A stretch of 64,000 bases of DNA from Sphingomonadales bacterium (GCA_006226685.1 SBGG01000040.1:32508-96507); one strand, 5' to 3'; positions 54,571 to 63,594 are shown, counted from the first letter of the stretch. The notes: generated by a model not told the origin, from the sequence alone. Made by a program: numbers and translations.

Positions 54571-55461
54571 ATGTGCGATGAAACCACGGAAACCGAAAAT
54601 GCCGACTGGCTGGCCAGACACACGCTCGGTCGCCGCGAATTCGGCCTGATCGGGGTCAGCGCGGCTGGCCTTGCGCTGTTCCCGGGCTGTGCCTCCGGCA
54701 CCGGCCCGTCCGGTGCGTCCACGAACACCGTCTCACAAAAGGTCATCATCGACACGCCCGATGGCAGGGCCGATGCCTTTTTCGTTCATCCTGCCGAGGG
54801 CAGTCATCCCGCGATATTGTTGTGGCCGGATATTGCCGGACTGCGGCCCGCCTATGAGATGATGGCGACGCGCCTTGCCGCCTCAGGCTATGCGGTGCTG
54901 GCGATCAATCCCTATTACCGCTCGCAACCCGCCCCTGTTTTTGAGTCTTTTGCAGAATGGCGTACCGAAGCGGGGCAGGCAAAGCTGGCGCCGATGCGCG
55001 AAGCCATCACCAATGACGGCATCGTCAGCGATGCCCGCACGCTCATCGGCTGGCTGGACCAGCAGCCTGCGGTCGATACCGCACGCGGCATAGGCAGCTG
55101 CGGTTATTGCATGGGCGGCCCCTACACCTTCCGCACCGCCTTTGCACGGCCCGAGCGGGTGACGGCTATCGCCTCCTTCCACGGGGCGAGGCTAACGGGT
55201 AAGGACGCCGACAGCCCCAATGCCCTGATCGCCGGCTTCAAGGCCGCCATGCTGATCGCGATCGCGCAAAATGATGATGAGCGCGACCCCGATGCCAAGG
55301 ACATATTGCGCGCGGCGGCCAAAGCCGCAGACCGCCCCGCCGAAATAGAGGTTTATCCGGCCCAGCATGGCTGGTGCACGATCGATTCCCCGGTCTACGA
55401 TCAGACACAGGCCGAAAAGGCATGGGAACGGATGCTCGCGACGTTCAGAGAATATCTGTAA
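54571..55461 (+). CDS. Dienelactone-hydrolase-like exported lipoprotein
   Basis: This encodes 296 aa. The N-terminus holds a twin-Arg-like GRREF and a hydrophobic run ending in FPGC, so it is likely a lipidated, possibly Tat-exported protein. The hydrolase domain has the Cys nucleophile GYCMGG, Asp region AIAQNDDERDPDAK and His in YPAQHGWC, the dienelactone hydrolase triad. The substrate is unknown. It follows fghA by 95 bases but is not clearly part of that operon. Confidence 0.87.
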   Translation: MCDETTETENADWLARHTLGRREFGLIGVSAAGLALFPGCASGTGPSGASTNTVSQKVIIDTPDGRADAFFVHPAEGSHPAILLWPDIAGLRPAYEMMATRLAASGYAVLAINPYYRSQPAPVFESFAEWRTEAGQAKLAPMREAITNDGIVSDARTLIGWLDQQPAVDTARGIGSCGYCMGGPYTFRTAFARPERVTAIASFHGARLTGKDADSPNALIAGFKAAMLIAIAQNDDERDPDAKDILRAAAKAADRPAEIEVYPAQHGWCTIDSPVYDQTQAEKAWERMLATFREYL

Positions 55462-55478
55462 AAGCAAGGCGTTGACAA

Positions 55479-55517
55479 TTTCCGGGCCATAAGGCGGATG
55501 ATCCCACGGCCCGGAAA
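55479..55517. repeat. Perfect 10-bp inverted repeat between convergent genes
   Basis: TTTCCGGGCC (55479-55488) and GGCCCGGAAA (55508-55517) are perfectly inverted with a 19-base loop. They lie between the ends of the dienelactone hydrolase and gamma carbonic anhydrase genes. This suits a two-way transcription stop, but neither side has a T-run. Confidence 0.5.
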
Positions 55518-55597
55518 CAAAAACCAAAACCGGACGAGCGCCGTTTTCCCGGAAACTGGGAAGTACCCCCTTCCTCTCACGCTCAGTCGCCCTGCCT

Positions 55598-56128
55598 TCA
55601 ATCGACCCGCTTCAGCCCCTTGGCAAAGGCGGCGGCCTTTTCGGCATAATGGTCGGCGGACCGGCGCAGGGCCTCGACCGCCGCCTCATCAAGCGAGCGA
55701 ACCGCCTTGGCCGGAACCCCGACGATAAGACTGCCCGGTTCGAAGGTCTTGCCTTCGGTCACCAGCGCGCCCGCGCCGACGATGCAGTTTTCCGGAATAA
55801 CCGCGCGATTGAGGATCGTCGCCCCCATGCCGATCAGGCTGTTATCGCCAATGGTGCAACCGTGCAGCATCACATGATGGCCGACCGTCACCCCCTCGCC
55901 CACGGTGCAGGGGATATCCGTGTCGCTATGCATCACCACCTGCTCCTGAATATTACTGCGCGCGCCAATGATGATCGGCGTATTGTCGGCCCGGACAACC
56001 ACGCCGAACCAGATACTGGCCGCGCTACCGAGCCGGACATCGCCAATGAGATCGGCCGACGGCGCCACCCATGCCGACCCATCAACGGGCAATGACGGCG
56101 ACTGGCCGTTAAATTCATATAAGGGCAT
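55598..56128 (-). CDS. Gamma-class carbonic anhydrase-like hexapeptide protein
   Basis: This 176-aa left-handed beta-helix protein has zinc His in VVMHSD and in TVGHHVMLHG (H-x4-H spacing), plus ADLIGDVRLGSAASIWFGVVVRAD with the Arg-Asp pair of the family. It resembles YrdA/PaaY-type proteins; carbonic anhydrase activity varies among members. ATG 56128 has GAGAGGATTGGA upstream. Confidence 0.9.
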   Translation of the reverse strand: MPLYEFNGQSPSLPVDGSAWVAPSADLIGDVRLGSAASIWFGVVVRADNTPIIIGARSNIQEQVVMHSDTDIPCTVGEGVTVGHHVMLHGCTIGDNSLIGMGATILNRAVIPENCIVGAGALVTEGKTFEPGSLIVGVPAKAVRSLDEAAVEALRRSADHYAEKAAAFAKGLKRVD

Positions 56129-56251
56129 TCCAATCCTCTCCCGCAAACAGGGGCAAGGATCAGGACTGTAATGGAAACAGAGAAAATCCGCATCCCCTGA
56201 TGCGCGGGAGCAATGAATGCTCCCACGCTTCCGGCCCCATGCAAGCGGTAA

Positions 56252-56944
56252 TCAGAAGCGGAAGAGCATTCCTCCCTGAACGGCCGTCGGATTCAACGTC
56301 ACATCCGCCGTCAACGGCGCACCGCCATAGACGCCGGAACCATCGGTTTTCATCCAGGCATAGGAAATGCTCGCATAAATACCGATATGGGAATCCAGCA
56401 TATATTCGGCGCCCCCCTGCACCATCGGCCCCCAGCTTCCATCGACATTCAGGTTGGAAACCGCCGCATCCTTTTCCTTGAAGCTTACGAAATGGGCGAC
56501 CCCTGCCCCCACAAAGGGCTGGAATGGGCTGGACTGATTCAGATGATATTTGGCCAGCACCCCGCCAAGTCCATAGCGGACGGAACCAAGCTTGCCGACC
56601 GGATCCAATATCCCCCTGCCATCGACATCCGTCGTGGGCGGAATGCCGAGAGTCAGCGTAAGCGACACCTCCGGAACGACATAGACCTCCGCTTCGAACG
56701 ACAGCGTCAGCCCGTCGCTCGCATGCAGATTAGCGCCCGGAAGATCCGTGCCCAGCACCTTGAATTTGGCCGAGGAATCAAACAAAATGCCGACTGGCCC
56801 GGTGCGCACGCTTATATCGCCCGCTTTCGGGCGATAGTCTTCGGCCAATGCCGGGGAAGCCATGGCGGAAACCACCATGGCGACAGCGATAAAAATTCTG
56901 TTTTTTTGTTTAGGCGGCGACCACATTTTTCTTTTCTCTCTCAT
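56252..56944 (-). CDS. OmpW-family outer-membrane protein
   Basis: This is a 230-aa eight-strand beta-barrel. A signal peptide (IFIAVAMVVSAMASPALA) precedes GDISVRTGPVGILFD. Characteristic parts are VVPEVSLTLTLGIPPTTDV, RYGLGGVLAKYHLNQSSPFQPFVGAGVAH and a terminal Phe (GGMLFRF). OmpW/AlkL barrels let hydrophobic molecules cross the outer membrane. The start region overlaps the upstream hydrolase gene by 35 bases, so it belongs to that transcript. ATG 56926 is an alternative start. Confidence 0.92.
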   Translation of the reverse strand: MREKRKMWSPPKQKNRIFIAVAMVVSAMASPALAEDYRPKAGDISVRTGPVGILFDSSAKFKVLGTDLPGANLHASDGLTLSFEAEVYVVPEVSLTLTLGIPPTTDVDGRGILDPVGKLGSVRYGLGGVLAKYHLNQSSPFQPFVGAGVAHFVSFKEKDAAVSNLNVDGSWGPMVQGGAEYMLDSHIGIYASISYAWMKTDGSGVYGGAPLTADVTLNPTAVQGGMLFRF

Positions 56945-57956
56945 GATAAGACAGGTTTTTTATAGGAAATTTCTTCTCCATCCAGCCGCACAATATGTCG
57001 GAAACAGCCTTGTCGACCAGAAGGTCGAAATGGCCGCATTGTCCGATCGGCGGCATATCCGCATGTGGGGCAACAACATCCAGCGCCTCCCGATAACGCG
57101 ACTGGTCGAAACACTCGTCGGTTTCGCCAGCCAGCAATAAAACCGGCTTCGCAGGCATAATCGGTTCGGCATCGGGGATCCATCGCCCCGCCCCAAAGGC
57201 CATCATCGTGTTGAACGACCAGTGTCGTACGAACCGGGGATCATGCGGGGCTGCGTCGAGATCGAAATCGACCACTGTCATATTGTTGAACCAGCGCACA
57301 CCGAAAAGATTGGCGAGAACCAACGCCTTCATCCGCATCGCGCGCAGACGGGTCCAGCCACCGAAATACGGACGCACCGTCGGGGATCCCAGCCCCAGAT
57401 AAGGGGCAAGAAAGACATAGCCGTCGACCAGTTCCCGCGCCTCGCTGCGGGAAAGGCCGAGAACCACGCCGCCGCCCGCCGAGTGACCGCCAAGCACGAT
57501 CCGGTCATCGGGCCGCTCTTCGCGCAGCTTCGCCAGAAAACGGCCCACATCAGCAATGATCTGGCCCGGATCGGACACCGCATGTCCCTTGTCGCCACCG
57601 GTCAGGCCATGACCGCGCATGTTGAGCGTATAAACACGCGCCTTGCCGGAACCGGAAACGGCCGAAGCGATAGAATGGAGCTGATCGCCAAAGCATCCTG
57701 CCCCGTGAATGAGCACCAGATGCACGTCCGACGCCGCCTCATAACGGCGAAACCCCAGCGCCATCCCGTCCCCCATATCGAGAAACCGCGCCCTCGGCAG
57801 GCCATCGTCACGGATTTCGGGCAGACGATCGAAGGCCGTCGCAGGAAAAGGGCGACGGCCCGATCGCGTAAAATGTCTCAGGGCGCGTTCGTAGACAAAC
57901 AGAGTCCGCCACTCCACGCCCGGAGCATGATCCATGCTGACAGATTTACGCGACAT
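56910..57956 (-). CDS. Alpha/beta hydrolase (monoacylglycerol-lipase-like)
   Basis: This 348-aa protein has VHLVLIHGAGCFGDQ (oxyanion region), MRGHGLTGG, the nucleophile GGHSAGGGVVLGLS, Asp near LLLAGETDECFD and His in GQCGHFDLL, a complete triad. The layout resembles lysophospholipases and monoglyceride lipases. It lies 25 bases after the methyltransferase gene and overlaps ompW. There is no clear ribosome site near ATG 57956, which may mean a later start or leaderless translation. Confidence 0.87.
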   Translation of the reverse strand: MSRKSVSMDHAPGVEWRTLFVYERALRHFTRSGRRPFPATAFDRLPEIRDDGLPRARFLDMGDGMALGFRRYEAASDVHLVLIHGAGCFGDQLHSIASAVSGSGKARVYTLNMRGHGLTGGDKGHAVSDPGQIIADVGRFLAKLREERPDDRIVLGGHSAGGGVVLGLSRSEARELVDGYVFLAPYLGLGSPTVRPYFGGWTRLRAMRMKALVLANLFGVRWFNNMTVVDFDLDAAPHDPRFVRHWSFNTMMAFGAGRWIPDAEPIMPAKPVLLLAGETDECFDQSRYREALDVVAPHADMPPIGQCGHFDLLVDKAVSDILCGWMEKKFPIKNLSYHEREKKNVVAA

Positions 57957-57981
57957 AACGCAAATCTATCGCATAAACTGG

Positions 57982-58824
57982 TTAAGCCTTTGTTCCCGAT
58001 ACGACGACGATGCTGAGCGCTGCGGCAAAACGATCATTTTCGGCCCGGACCTTCAGGTCGTCGCCCCATTTCGCCGCCCGCTCCTCGGACACCAGTCCGC
58101 CCGAAACAGCCATTTTCACCACCAGAGACAGGTCGAGCACCTTCGACACCGCCTTAATGTCCGAAGACGTCAGAGTCTGGATCGAACAGCGCACATCCTT
58201 AAGCCCATGGTCACGCATCATCGTCCACAGGTCGCGCGGCAGATAAGGCATCACGCAGCTATTGGCGATCTCGTTCACCAGCAACCGGGTCGTCCCGTAA
58301 TCGTCGCTGGCGACCCAGAAGCCGTGCATATCCGGTTCGCTCAGCACGATCCGCCCCCCCGGCCTGGTAACCCGAATGAATTCGGCCAGCGTCGCTTCCG
58401 GGTTCTGAACATGGATCAGCACGCGGTCCGCGCGAATGGCGTCCAGCTCATTGTCGGGCAGGCCGAGCCCTTCCGACGACGCCTGGAGGAAGCTGACATT
58501 CCCTTTATCGGCATGGCGCTTCTGCGCCTCGGCGATCATCGCGCTACTAAGGTCAAGGCCAATAGCCTGGCCAGAAGGTCCCACCAGATCGGCAAGACTG
58601 CTCACATCCTCACCGGTGCCGCAGCCGACATCGGCCACCCGCGCACCGGACGCGATATTCATGAGGTCGAACGTGAATTTCTTATAAGCCCGGAACACAT
58701 CCAGGGCGTGCATTTCATCCAGACGCTCGATGAAATCATTGGCATCCGTCTTGTCGACGGCCGAAAATGCGCCAAGCTGGCGATCCAAAACTGGCTGATC
58801 CTTGTCGCTCACTATCACCCTCAT
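57982..58824 (-). CDS. Class I SAM-dependent methyltransferase
   Basis: This encodes 280 aa. Motif I is ARVADVGCGTGEDVSSLADLVG and motif II DLSSAMIAEAQKRH. Motif IV is LDAIRADRVLIHVQNPEATLAEFIRVTRPGGRIVLSEPD, as in UbiE-like small-molecule and lipid methyltransferases. The substrate is unknown. It precedes the hydrolase-ompW pair on the minus strand. In-frame GTG 58812 could also start the protein (VSDKDQP). Confidence 0.88.
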   Translation of the reverse strand: MRVIVSDKDQPVLDRQLGAFSAVDKTDANDFIERLDEMHALDVFRAYKKFTFDLMNIASGARVADVGCGTGEDVSSLADLVGPSGQAIGLDLSSAMIAEAQKRHADKGNVSFLQASSEGLGLPDNELDAIRADRVLIHVQNPEATLAEFIRVTRPGGRIVLSEPDMHGFWVASDDYGTTRLLVNEIANSCVMPYLPRDLWTMMRDHGLKDVRCSIQTLTSSDIKAVSKVLDLSLVVKMAVSGGLVSEERAAKWGDDLKVRAENDRFAAALSIVVVSGTKA

Positions 58825-59232
58825 CTATGCAATATCCCGACCCGAAATGGCACCACGAAGGGTGCCGCATGGCGTAATGCCAGCAGGATCACTCCCCCAT
58901 GAATCGTTAAGTATGTTTGTGCAGACGTGGGTAACCCAAAACCATTCGGGATCAATCGCCTTAACCAATTGGGCCGCCCCCCGGTGCCCATCGGCCACCT
59001 GCGTCCCCGGCCCCAACACCCTGTAAATGGCGGCTCTTCCTATGCCCCAGGTCAGACATACTGTCCCAAAATGACGCATGCAGATATTTCAGGGCGTGTT
59101 CGCGCCTACGTTACGCCATCTTCTGAACGGCAGTTCGGTCCGCGAGCCCAATGCAAAGCCTGCCTCCTCCATGAGGCGCATGGCACGCGCGGAGGAGCGC
59201 AAAAGCAATATGCCGACCGTATCGCAGCCGAC
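58825..59232. other. Intergenic region without a supported gene
   Basis: A minus-strand frame of 84 codons (58825-59079) directly precedes the methyltransferase gene, but it has no family motif or ribosome site. Trp and Cys are unusually frequent. This 408-base space separates the methyltransferase-hydrolase-ompW genes from the beta-propeller gene and probably contains the promoter of the former. Confidence 0.5.
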
Positions 59233-60180
59233 TCAGTTACCGATGGCCGCGGGATCGCTCCACCATGTCAGCGTGTGTACATCATGGGCGGTCGTCCACA
59301 CGCCCTCCGGCGTATAGCGCAGGGCACCGCTGCCCGACGCTTTGCCGACGCGCGCGCGAACCTCCATCGAGACCGGATCGATCACGGCAAAGGTCTGCCC
59401 CAGGGTCGTGCGCAACCATATCTTGCCGCCCCCGGTATCGATATCCCCATAGACAAGGCTTTCATCGACCTTGACGCGCCCTGATATATCCCCGGTCGCA
59501 GGGTCTACCCGGACCACCGTGCCGTCCCCCTGTTCCTGAACCCAGACCGCGCCTTCGCCCGCAGCCAGGAAACCCGGCTGCCGCCCCAGTTTCGTCCTTG
59601 CAACGACAACATTGGTTTCCGGATCGACTTTCTGAAGCGTTTGCCGGGAAGCACTGACCACCCAGAGCGACCCGAAACCAAAGGCCAGATAGCTGCTACC
59701 CGGATCAACCCGAACCGAGGCGATCACGCGATTGGAGGCGGGATCGACCCGGGCCACCACACCTTCAGCATCGCTCGCCACCCAGACGTAACCGGCCCCG
59801 GCCACAACATTCAGTTCCCCATCGGGACTGGCGATGCCGGTCGGGATGGCAGCGACCTTCCGGGCCGTTTCCACATCAATCCGGTTAAGCGTCCGATCCT
59901 CGCAATCAGCCACCCACAAAGCCCCCGCAGCCATGGCCATCGTCCCGCAAGGGTGAGTCATGGCGACTTCGGCAAGCTTGCCCTGTTTCGACCAGCGCTC
60001 GACTCTTCCCGCATTGGTCGTCCAGACGGAATCCCGATCGACCGTAAGGAAGTCCGCAAACCCCGGAACCTCTAGCACCAGTTCGCTTTCCGCAGCCACT
60101 GCCGGGAAGACCATGCCACCACTTCCGATCATCATGGCCGCGATGGCCGCAACAACCCGTTTCCTGCTTCCCATGTTCAC
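59233..60180 (-). CDS. Secreted beta-propeller protein (YncE/Vgb-like repeats)
   Basis: This 315-aa protein has a signal peptide (VVAAIAAMMIGSGGMVFPAVAA). About six repeated blades contain W-V or L-W-V, then R-V/I-D-P and a short strand (GALWVADCEDRTLNRIDVET, GYVWVASDAEGVVARVDPAS, GSLWVVSASRQTLQKVDPET, GAVWVQEQGDGTVVRVDPAT). No catalytic residue is apparent. It could be a periplasmic binding or structural protein. GTG 60180 has GAGGGAAG six bases upstream; ATG 60174 is possible. The hydroxylase gene lies 80 bases upstream. Confidence 0.83.
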   Translation of the reverse strand: MNMGSRKRVVAAIAAMMIGSGGMVFPAVAAESELVLEVPGFADFLTVDRDSVWTTNAGRVERWSKQGKLAEVAMTHPCGTMAMAAGALWVADCEDRTLNRIDVETARKVAAIPTGIASPDGELNVVAGAGYVWVASDAEGVVARVDPASNRVIASVRVDPGSSYLAFGFGSLWVVSASRQTLQKVDPETNVVVARTKLGRQPGFLAAGEGAVWVQEQGDGTVVRVDPATGDISGRVKVDESLVYGDIDTGGGKIWLRTTLGQTFAVIDPVSMEVRARVGKASGSGALRYTPEGVWTTAHDVHTLTWWSDPAAIGN

Positions 60181-60260
60181 GAAGCACTTCCCTCTTTAAT
60201 TTCCAAGCTGAGCTGACCCGGGCTGTTCCAGCCCATTTCCCCGAATGAAGCCCGATTGCA

Positions 60261-61142
60261 TCAGCCCGCTGTGGAAGTGGACTCGGCCCGTTTCGCGTTG
60301 AAGCGCTCGATCAGCGGCAAGAAGGGAAACAGGAACTGCTCCTTGATCGACAGCCGACGGCGCTCGTCCTGACCCACAATCTCCGACTCCCCTTCGCGAT
60401 AGGTTCCGAAGATACGGTCGAGCAGGATGAACGAGTTCGCATAGTTGCAGCGCGTCGAGTCATAATCCACCGAATGATGCAGGCTGTGGTGCCGGATCGT
60501 CGTGAAGAAAAACGCATACCAGCGAGGCGGATCCAGACGCGTATTGGCGTGAGCGAAGGACGAAATCACATGCAATATGTTCGCCCCGCAGAATATCGCG
60601 GCATCCTGGAGATCGAACAGCGCGACCACGCTGAGGCTGATCAGGAAGAGTTCCAGCGGGTTGCCGATCGCGCCCTTCATTGCATTCAGCTGAGTGACAT
60701 GATGATGCGGGGCATGGGTGGACCAGAAGAAGCTGTTATTATGCATCAACCGGTGCATCCAATATTGCCCGAATTCGATCAGGAAAATGACCAGCGCGAC
60801 CTGCGCAAGGAAAGGCATGTGCATCGCCCATTGGGTGGTGATGCCGAGCGACTGCTTGACCGCGAGCAACGGATCTTCGGCCAGATGCGTCGTGACCCAG
60901 CCGATCACGGTCGTGTTGAAGATCACATAAAAGAGGTCGGTCGCAAATTCGCGCTTGTTTATCCGCCAGCTTGCATAGCGTTCGGCGATCAGTTCAAGCC
61001 CCTGTATCGACGCCGTGATAAGCGCCCCGACAATAACGATGGTCCACGGACTCTTCACCCAGGCTTCGGGGGCGGACATCCAGAATATTATGAGCGCCAC
61101 GACGATCGCGGGCTGCACTAGACTGAACATGGCTTTCTTCAT
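60261..61142 (-). CDS. Sterol desaturase / fatty-acid hydroxylase superfamily protein
   Basis: This 293-aa membrane di-iron protein has His boxes HRLMH, HAPHHH and RHHSLHH, with an extra His in ISSFAHANTRL. It has four or more membrane segments (ALIIFWM, IVIVGALITASI, AQVALVIFLIEFGQYW, ELFLISLSVVALF). Such enzymes hydroxylate or desaturate lipids, carotenoids or sterol-like compounds. Together with the hydrolase, methyltransferase and OmpW genes it suggests lipid or hydrophobic-substrate modification. The true substrate cannot be read from the sequence. Confidence 0.9.
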   Translation of the reverse strand: MKKAMFSLVQPAIVVALIIFWMSAPEAWVKSPWTIVIVGALITASIQGLELIAERYASWRINKREFATDLFYVIFNTTVIGWVTTHLAEDPLLAVKQSLGITTQWAMHMPFLAQVALVIFLIEFGQYWMHRLMHNNSFFWSTHAPHHHVTQLNAMKGAIGNPLELFLISLSVVALFDLQDAAIFCGANILHVISSFAHANTRLDPPRWYAFFFTTIRHHSLHHSVDYDSTRCNYANSFILLDRIFGTYREGESEIVGQDERRRLSIKEQFLFPFLPLIERFNAKRAESTSTAG

Positions 61143-61719
61143 GGCATTCTTACCCTCGTCATGTGATTTCGAAAGAAGAGCGGCGAACGATTGGCAAGGC
61201 GTTTAGGCTGCGGGCCATCGGATACCGGCTTTGCCAACCGCACCTCATGCCCATGATCTTCACAGGCAAGGCGCCCCGGATTTCGACACATCACACCAGA
61301 TCGGCCCAGCGCCGATGAAGTTCATCCTGCCTGTCGATACGAATGCGGCCAACTCAGCCATAGGCGTCTCCCTATGGCCACATCATGCGGGGAGGCATGG
61401 ACGGAACAAGTGTACAAATGACGTAGGATTGCCTCTCCCCTACCTTCGGCGGTTTCAGGGGGAAGATGCACCCGTTTGATCATCGTCGCGCCGCGAACAA
61501 TCGCCGACGCACCGAGCACGGCCTTGAAGGCCGGAAGGTCCCTGATTGCAGAGCTGGGGCGCTGGACCGGATCAGCGTTTACCGCGCTATCCGGTCCGGG
61601 GAATAATCCATTTTACCGAATAATCATTTCGGGCAGGCAGAGTTTTCACCGCGCACGCCGTGCACAAGGCGAATGCCCTGCCTTTCAGGGAGCCCGCAAA
61701 CTCGTCCTCAGGTCAGGCT
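61143..61719. other. Intergenic region with a long hairpin, no supported gene
   Basis: Short frames on both strands lack starts or motifs. At 61564-61597 GGACCGGAT-c-AGCG pairs with CGCTATCCGGTCC, a 13-bp stem with a one-base bulge. The left part probably holds the promoter of the hydroxylase gene on the minus strand. Confidence 0.5.
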
Positions 61720-61941
61720 CTAGGGTCAGGCCCCATTGCTGACACCGTTGAGGCGTCCAGATAGCGATCCTATCGGGCCATATTGCCCGCCAGGAAGGCT
61801 GGTTGCCTTTCCAGGGACAATTTGGTTCCAGAGGGAAGCCATCTGGACGTCCCGGAGGGATTTGACCAGAATGGCCCGGCGCTGCGTTGAGCCATTTTGC
61901 TTCAAACCTCAATGGTGCCAGTAAGTGAGTCCTGACCCTAG
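61720..61941. repeat. Family B palindromic element, long copy B1 (222 bp)
   Basis: The ends CTAGGGTCAGG (61720-61730) and CCTGACCCTAG (61931-61941) are perfect inverted repeats of 11 bp. Inside, both halves carry a version of CACCGTTGAGGCGTCC or CACCATTGAGG in opposite orientation, and GTCCAGAT pairs with ATCTGGAC. The element carries no credible gene. Its right end supplies the TAG stop codon (61938-61940, minus) of the formylglycine-generating enzyme. Confidence 0.8.
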
Positions 61942-62921
61942 CCCCGCACCACGCATCGGAAACCAATATGGCTGGTCGAACTGTCGATCGGCTGACCCTG
62001 CCGCGCAGCGGGACGGTATCTCTGGCAATAATTTTCCGCGCAAAGATGCGATCCCCCCTTGGTGACCCGGCGCGGAATTCTGGAATCGGGCATGCACGGG
62101 TCGAAACTCTCCCGCATCACCCCGCCGCGCGGGTTCGCGACCGTACAACAGGCGTCAGGCTTTCGTTTCTCGACAGCCTTGGGCATCGCATACCAATCGC
62201 CCGTCCATTCCCAGACATTACCGATCATGTCATAGAGGCCATAATCATTGGCCGGATAGCTGCGAACGGGACTCGTTCGTTCCCATCCGTCTTCCCGCGT
62301 ATTTTCGTGCGGAAAGGCGCCCTGCCAATAATTGGCGAGCATCTTTCCGTCCGGGGCCAGTTCATCCCCCCACTGATATTCGCGGCCTTCATGCCCGCCG
62401 CGGGCGGCAAATTCCCACTCCGCTTCGGTCGGCAGGCTCTTCCCTATCCATTTCGCATAGGCTTCCGCATCGGCATAGCTCACCTGCGTTACCGGATGAT
62501 CTTCCAGACCGGCGAGGGAACTGCCCTCCCCCAGCGGGTGACGCCAGTCCGCGCCGAAAACAAATTGCCACCACTGGCTCCAGTTGTTCAACGGAACCGA
62601 ATGAGCCGGGCTGACAAAAACAAGCGAGCCGGGCTTTGCCATCTCCGGGTCCATACCGGGATAATCCTTCGGATCAGGTGCTATCTCCGCAAGGGTCACA
62701 TGACCGGTTGCCTCGATGAATTCAGCGAACTGCCTGTTGGTGACAGGCGTTTCATCGATCCAGAACGGATCCACCTTCACCCGCCGCAAAGGCCGTTCTT
62801 CCGGATAAAATGCCTCGGATCCCATGGTGAACACACCACCGGTCAAATGGATCATCCCCTCCGTCGAGGCGCGCTTTTTCTTGAATCTGGTTGCCATCGG
62901 GTCAGTTTGGCAGACTTTCAT
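61938..62921 (-). CDS. Formylglycine-generating enzyme (SUMF1 family)
   Basis: This protein is about 327 aa. The FGE fold is shown by MIHLTGGVFTMGSEAFYPEERP, VTNRQFAEFIEATGH, HPVTQVSYADAEAYAKWIGKSLPTEAEWEFAARGG, YDMIGNVWEWTGDWY and the C-terminal VTKGGSHLCAENYCQRYRPAARQG with both copper-binding Cys. SSTSHIGFRCV closes the fold. The two Cys identify a true enzyme that converts a sulfatase Cys to formylglycine, rather than one of the many look-alikes. ATG 62921 has AGG upstream; ATG 62897 is equally possible. No sulfatase gene is in the window. The stop lies in element B1. Confidence 0.9.
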   Translation of the reverse strand: MKVCQTDPMATRFKKKRASTEGMIHLTGGVFTMGSEAFYPEERPLRRVKVDPFWIDETPVTNRQFAEFIEATGHVTLAEIAPDPKDYPGMDPEMAKPGSLVFVSPAHSVPLNNWSQWWQFVFGADWRHPLGEGSSLAGLEDHPVTQVSYADAEAYAKWIGKSLPTEAEWEFAARGGHEGREYQWGDELAPDGKMLANYWQGAFPHENTREDGWERTSPVRSYPANDYGLYDMIGNVWEWTGDWYAMPKAVEKRKPDACCTVANPRGGVMRESFDPCMPDSRIPRRVTKGGSHLCAENYCQRYRPAARQGQPIDSSTSHIGFRCVVRG

Positions 62922-63166
62922 AAAAGCCTGCAATGCCAATTTCTGCCCTTGTTCCCGCCCGACAGGCGGTCAGAGGCACCTCTATATCATAAAGAAGCAC
63001 CGAAATCGGTCGAAGCAAGGGTCCGGCGGTCAATAGGTTTTTTGACAATCATGACCCGTTCATGCGTCGGATCGTTCAGCAAAGGTCCATCTGCCGCGTG
63101 ACAGAAAGGAACAAGATTGTTAGGGGGCGCGTCCGAAGCGCCATTTACGCTGTAGAGGGAAAAGGG

Positions 63167-63547
63167 ATGAAAGTGGTGAAGTTACTGTCTTCGGTTCTGA
63201 TCGTTTCCGGAATGATGTCGGTTGCTCCGGCCCATGCGGCTGGTGATGCGGCCAAGGGCAAAACGCTCTATTCGCGTTGCGCCATCTGCCACAGCCTTGA
63301 TGCGGGCAAAAATATGATCGGACCGTCGCTGTCCAAGGTTATGGGCCGCAAAGCAGGCACTCTCACCGGTTTTTCCTATTCTCCGGCGATGAAGAAATAT
63401 GGCAAGGCCTGGAACACCCAGACGCTCGATACATACATCGCCGCGCCGATGAAGGCTGTCCCCGGCACCAAGATGGTCTTTGCCGGACTTTCCAATCCCA
63501 AGGACCGGGCAGATCTGATCGCTTATCTGCAAAGCGCCACCAAATAA
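63167..63547 (+). CDS. Class I cytochrome c
   Basis: This 126-aa protein has a signal peptide (LLSSVLIVSGMMSVAPAHA). The haem-binding CAICH and a distal ligand Met in TKMVFAGL follow, with GPSLSKVMGRKAGTLTGFSYSPAMKKYGKAWN between them. This is the cytochrome c2/c550 layout of alphaproteobacteria, an electron carrier between bc1 and oxidases. ATG 63167 is taken since it begins the signal peptide and follows AGAGGGAAAAGGG. Confidence 0.93.
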   Translation: MKVVKLLSSVLIVSGMMSVAPAHAAGDAAKGKTLYSRCAICHSLDAGKNMIGPSLSKVMGRKAGTLTGFSYSPAMKKYGKAWNTQTLDTYIAAPMKAVPGTKMVFAGLSNPKDRADLIAYLQSATK

Positions 63548-63594
63548 GATATTTACCGGGCGCAGGAACCGCGCCCTGCTCGTCATGAATATAG

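Noticed and set aside
58825-59079. 84-codon minus-strand frame just ahead of the methyltransferase gene
   Set aside because: No ribosome site or family resemblance; probably leader or promoter DNA.
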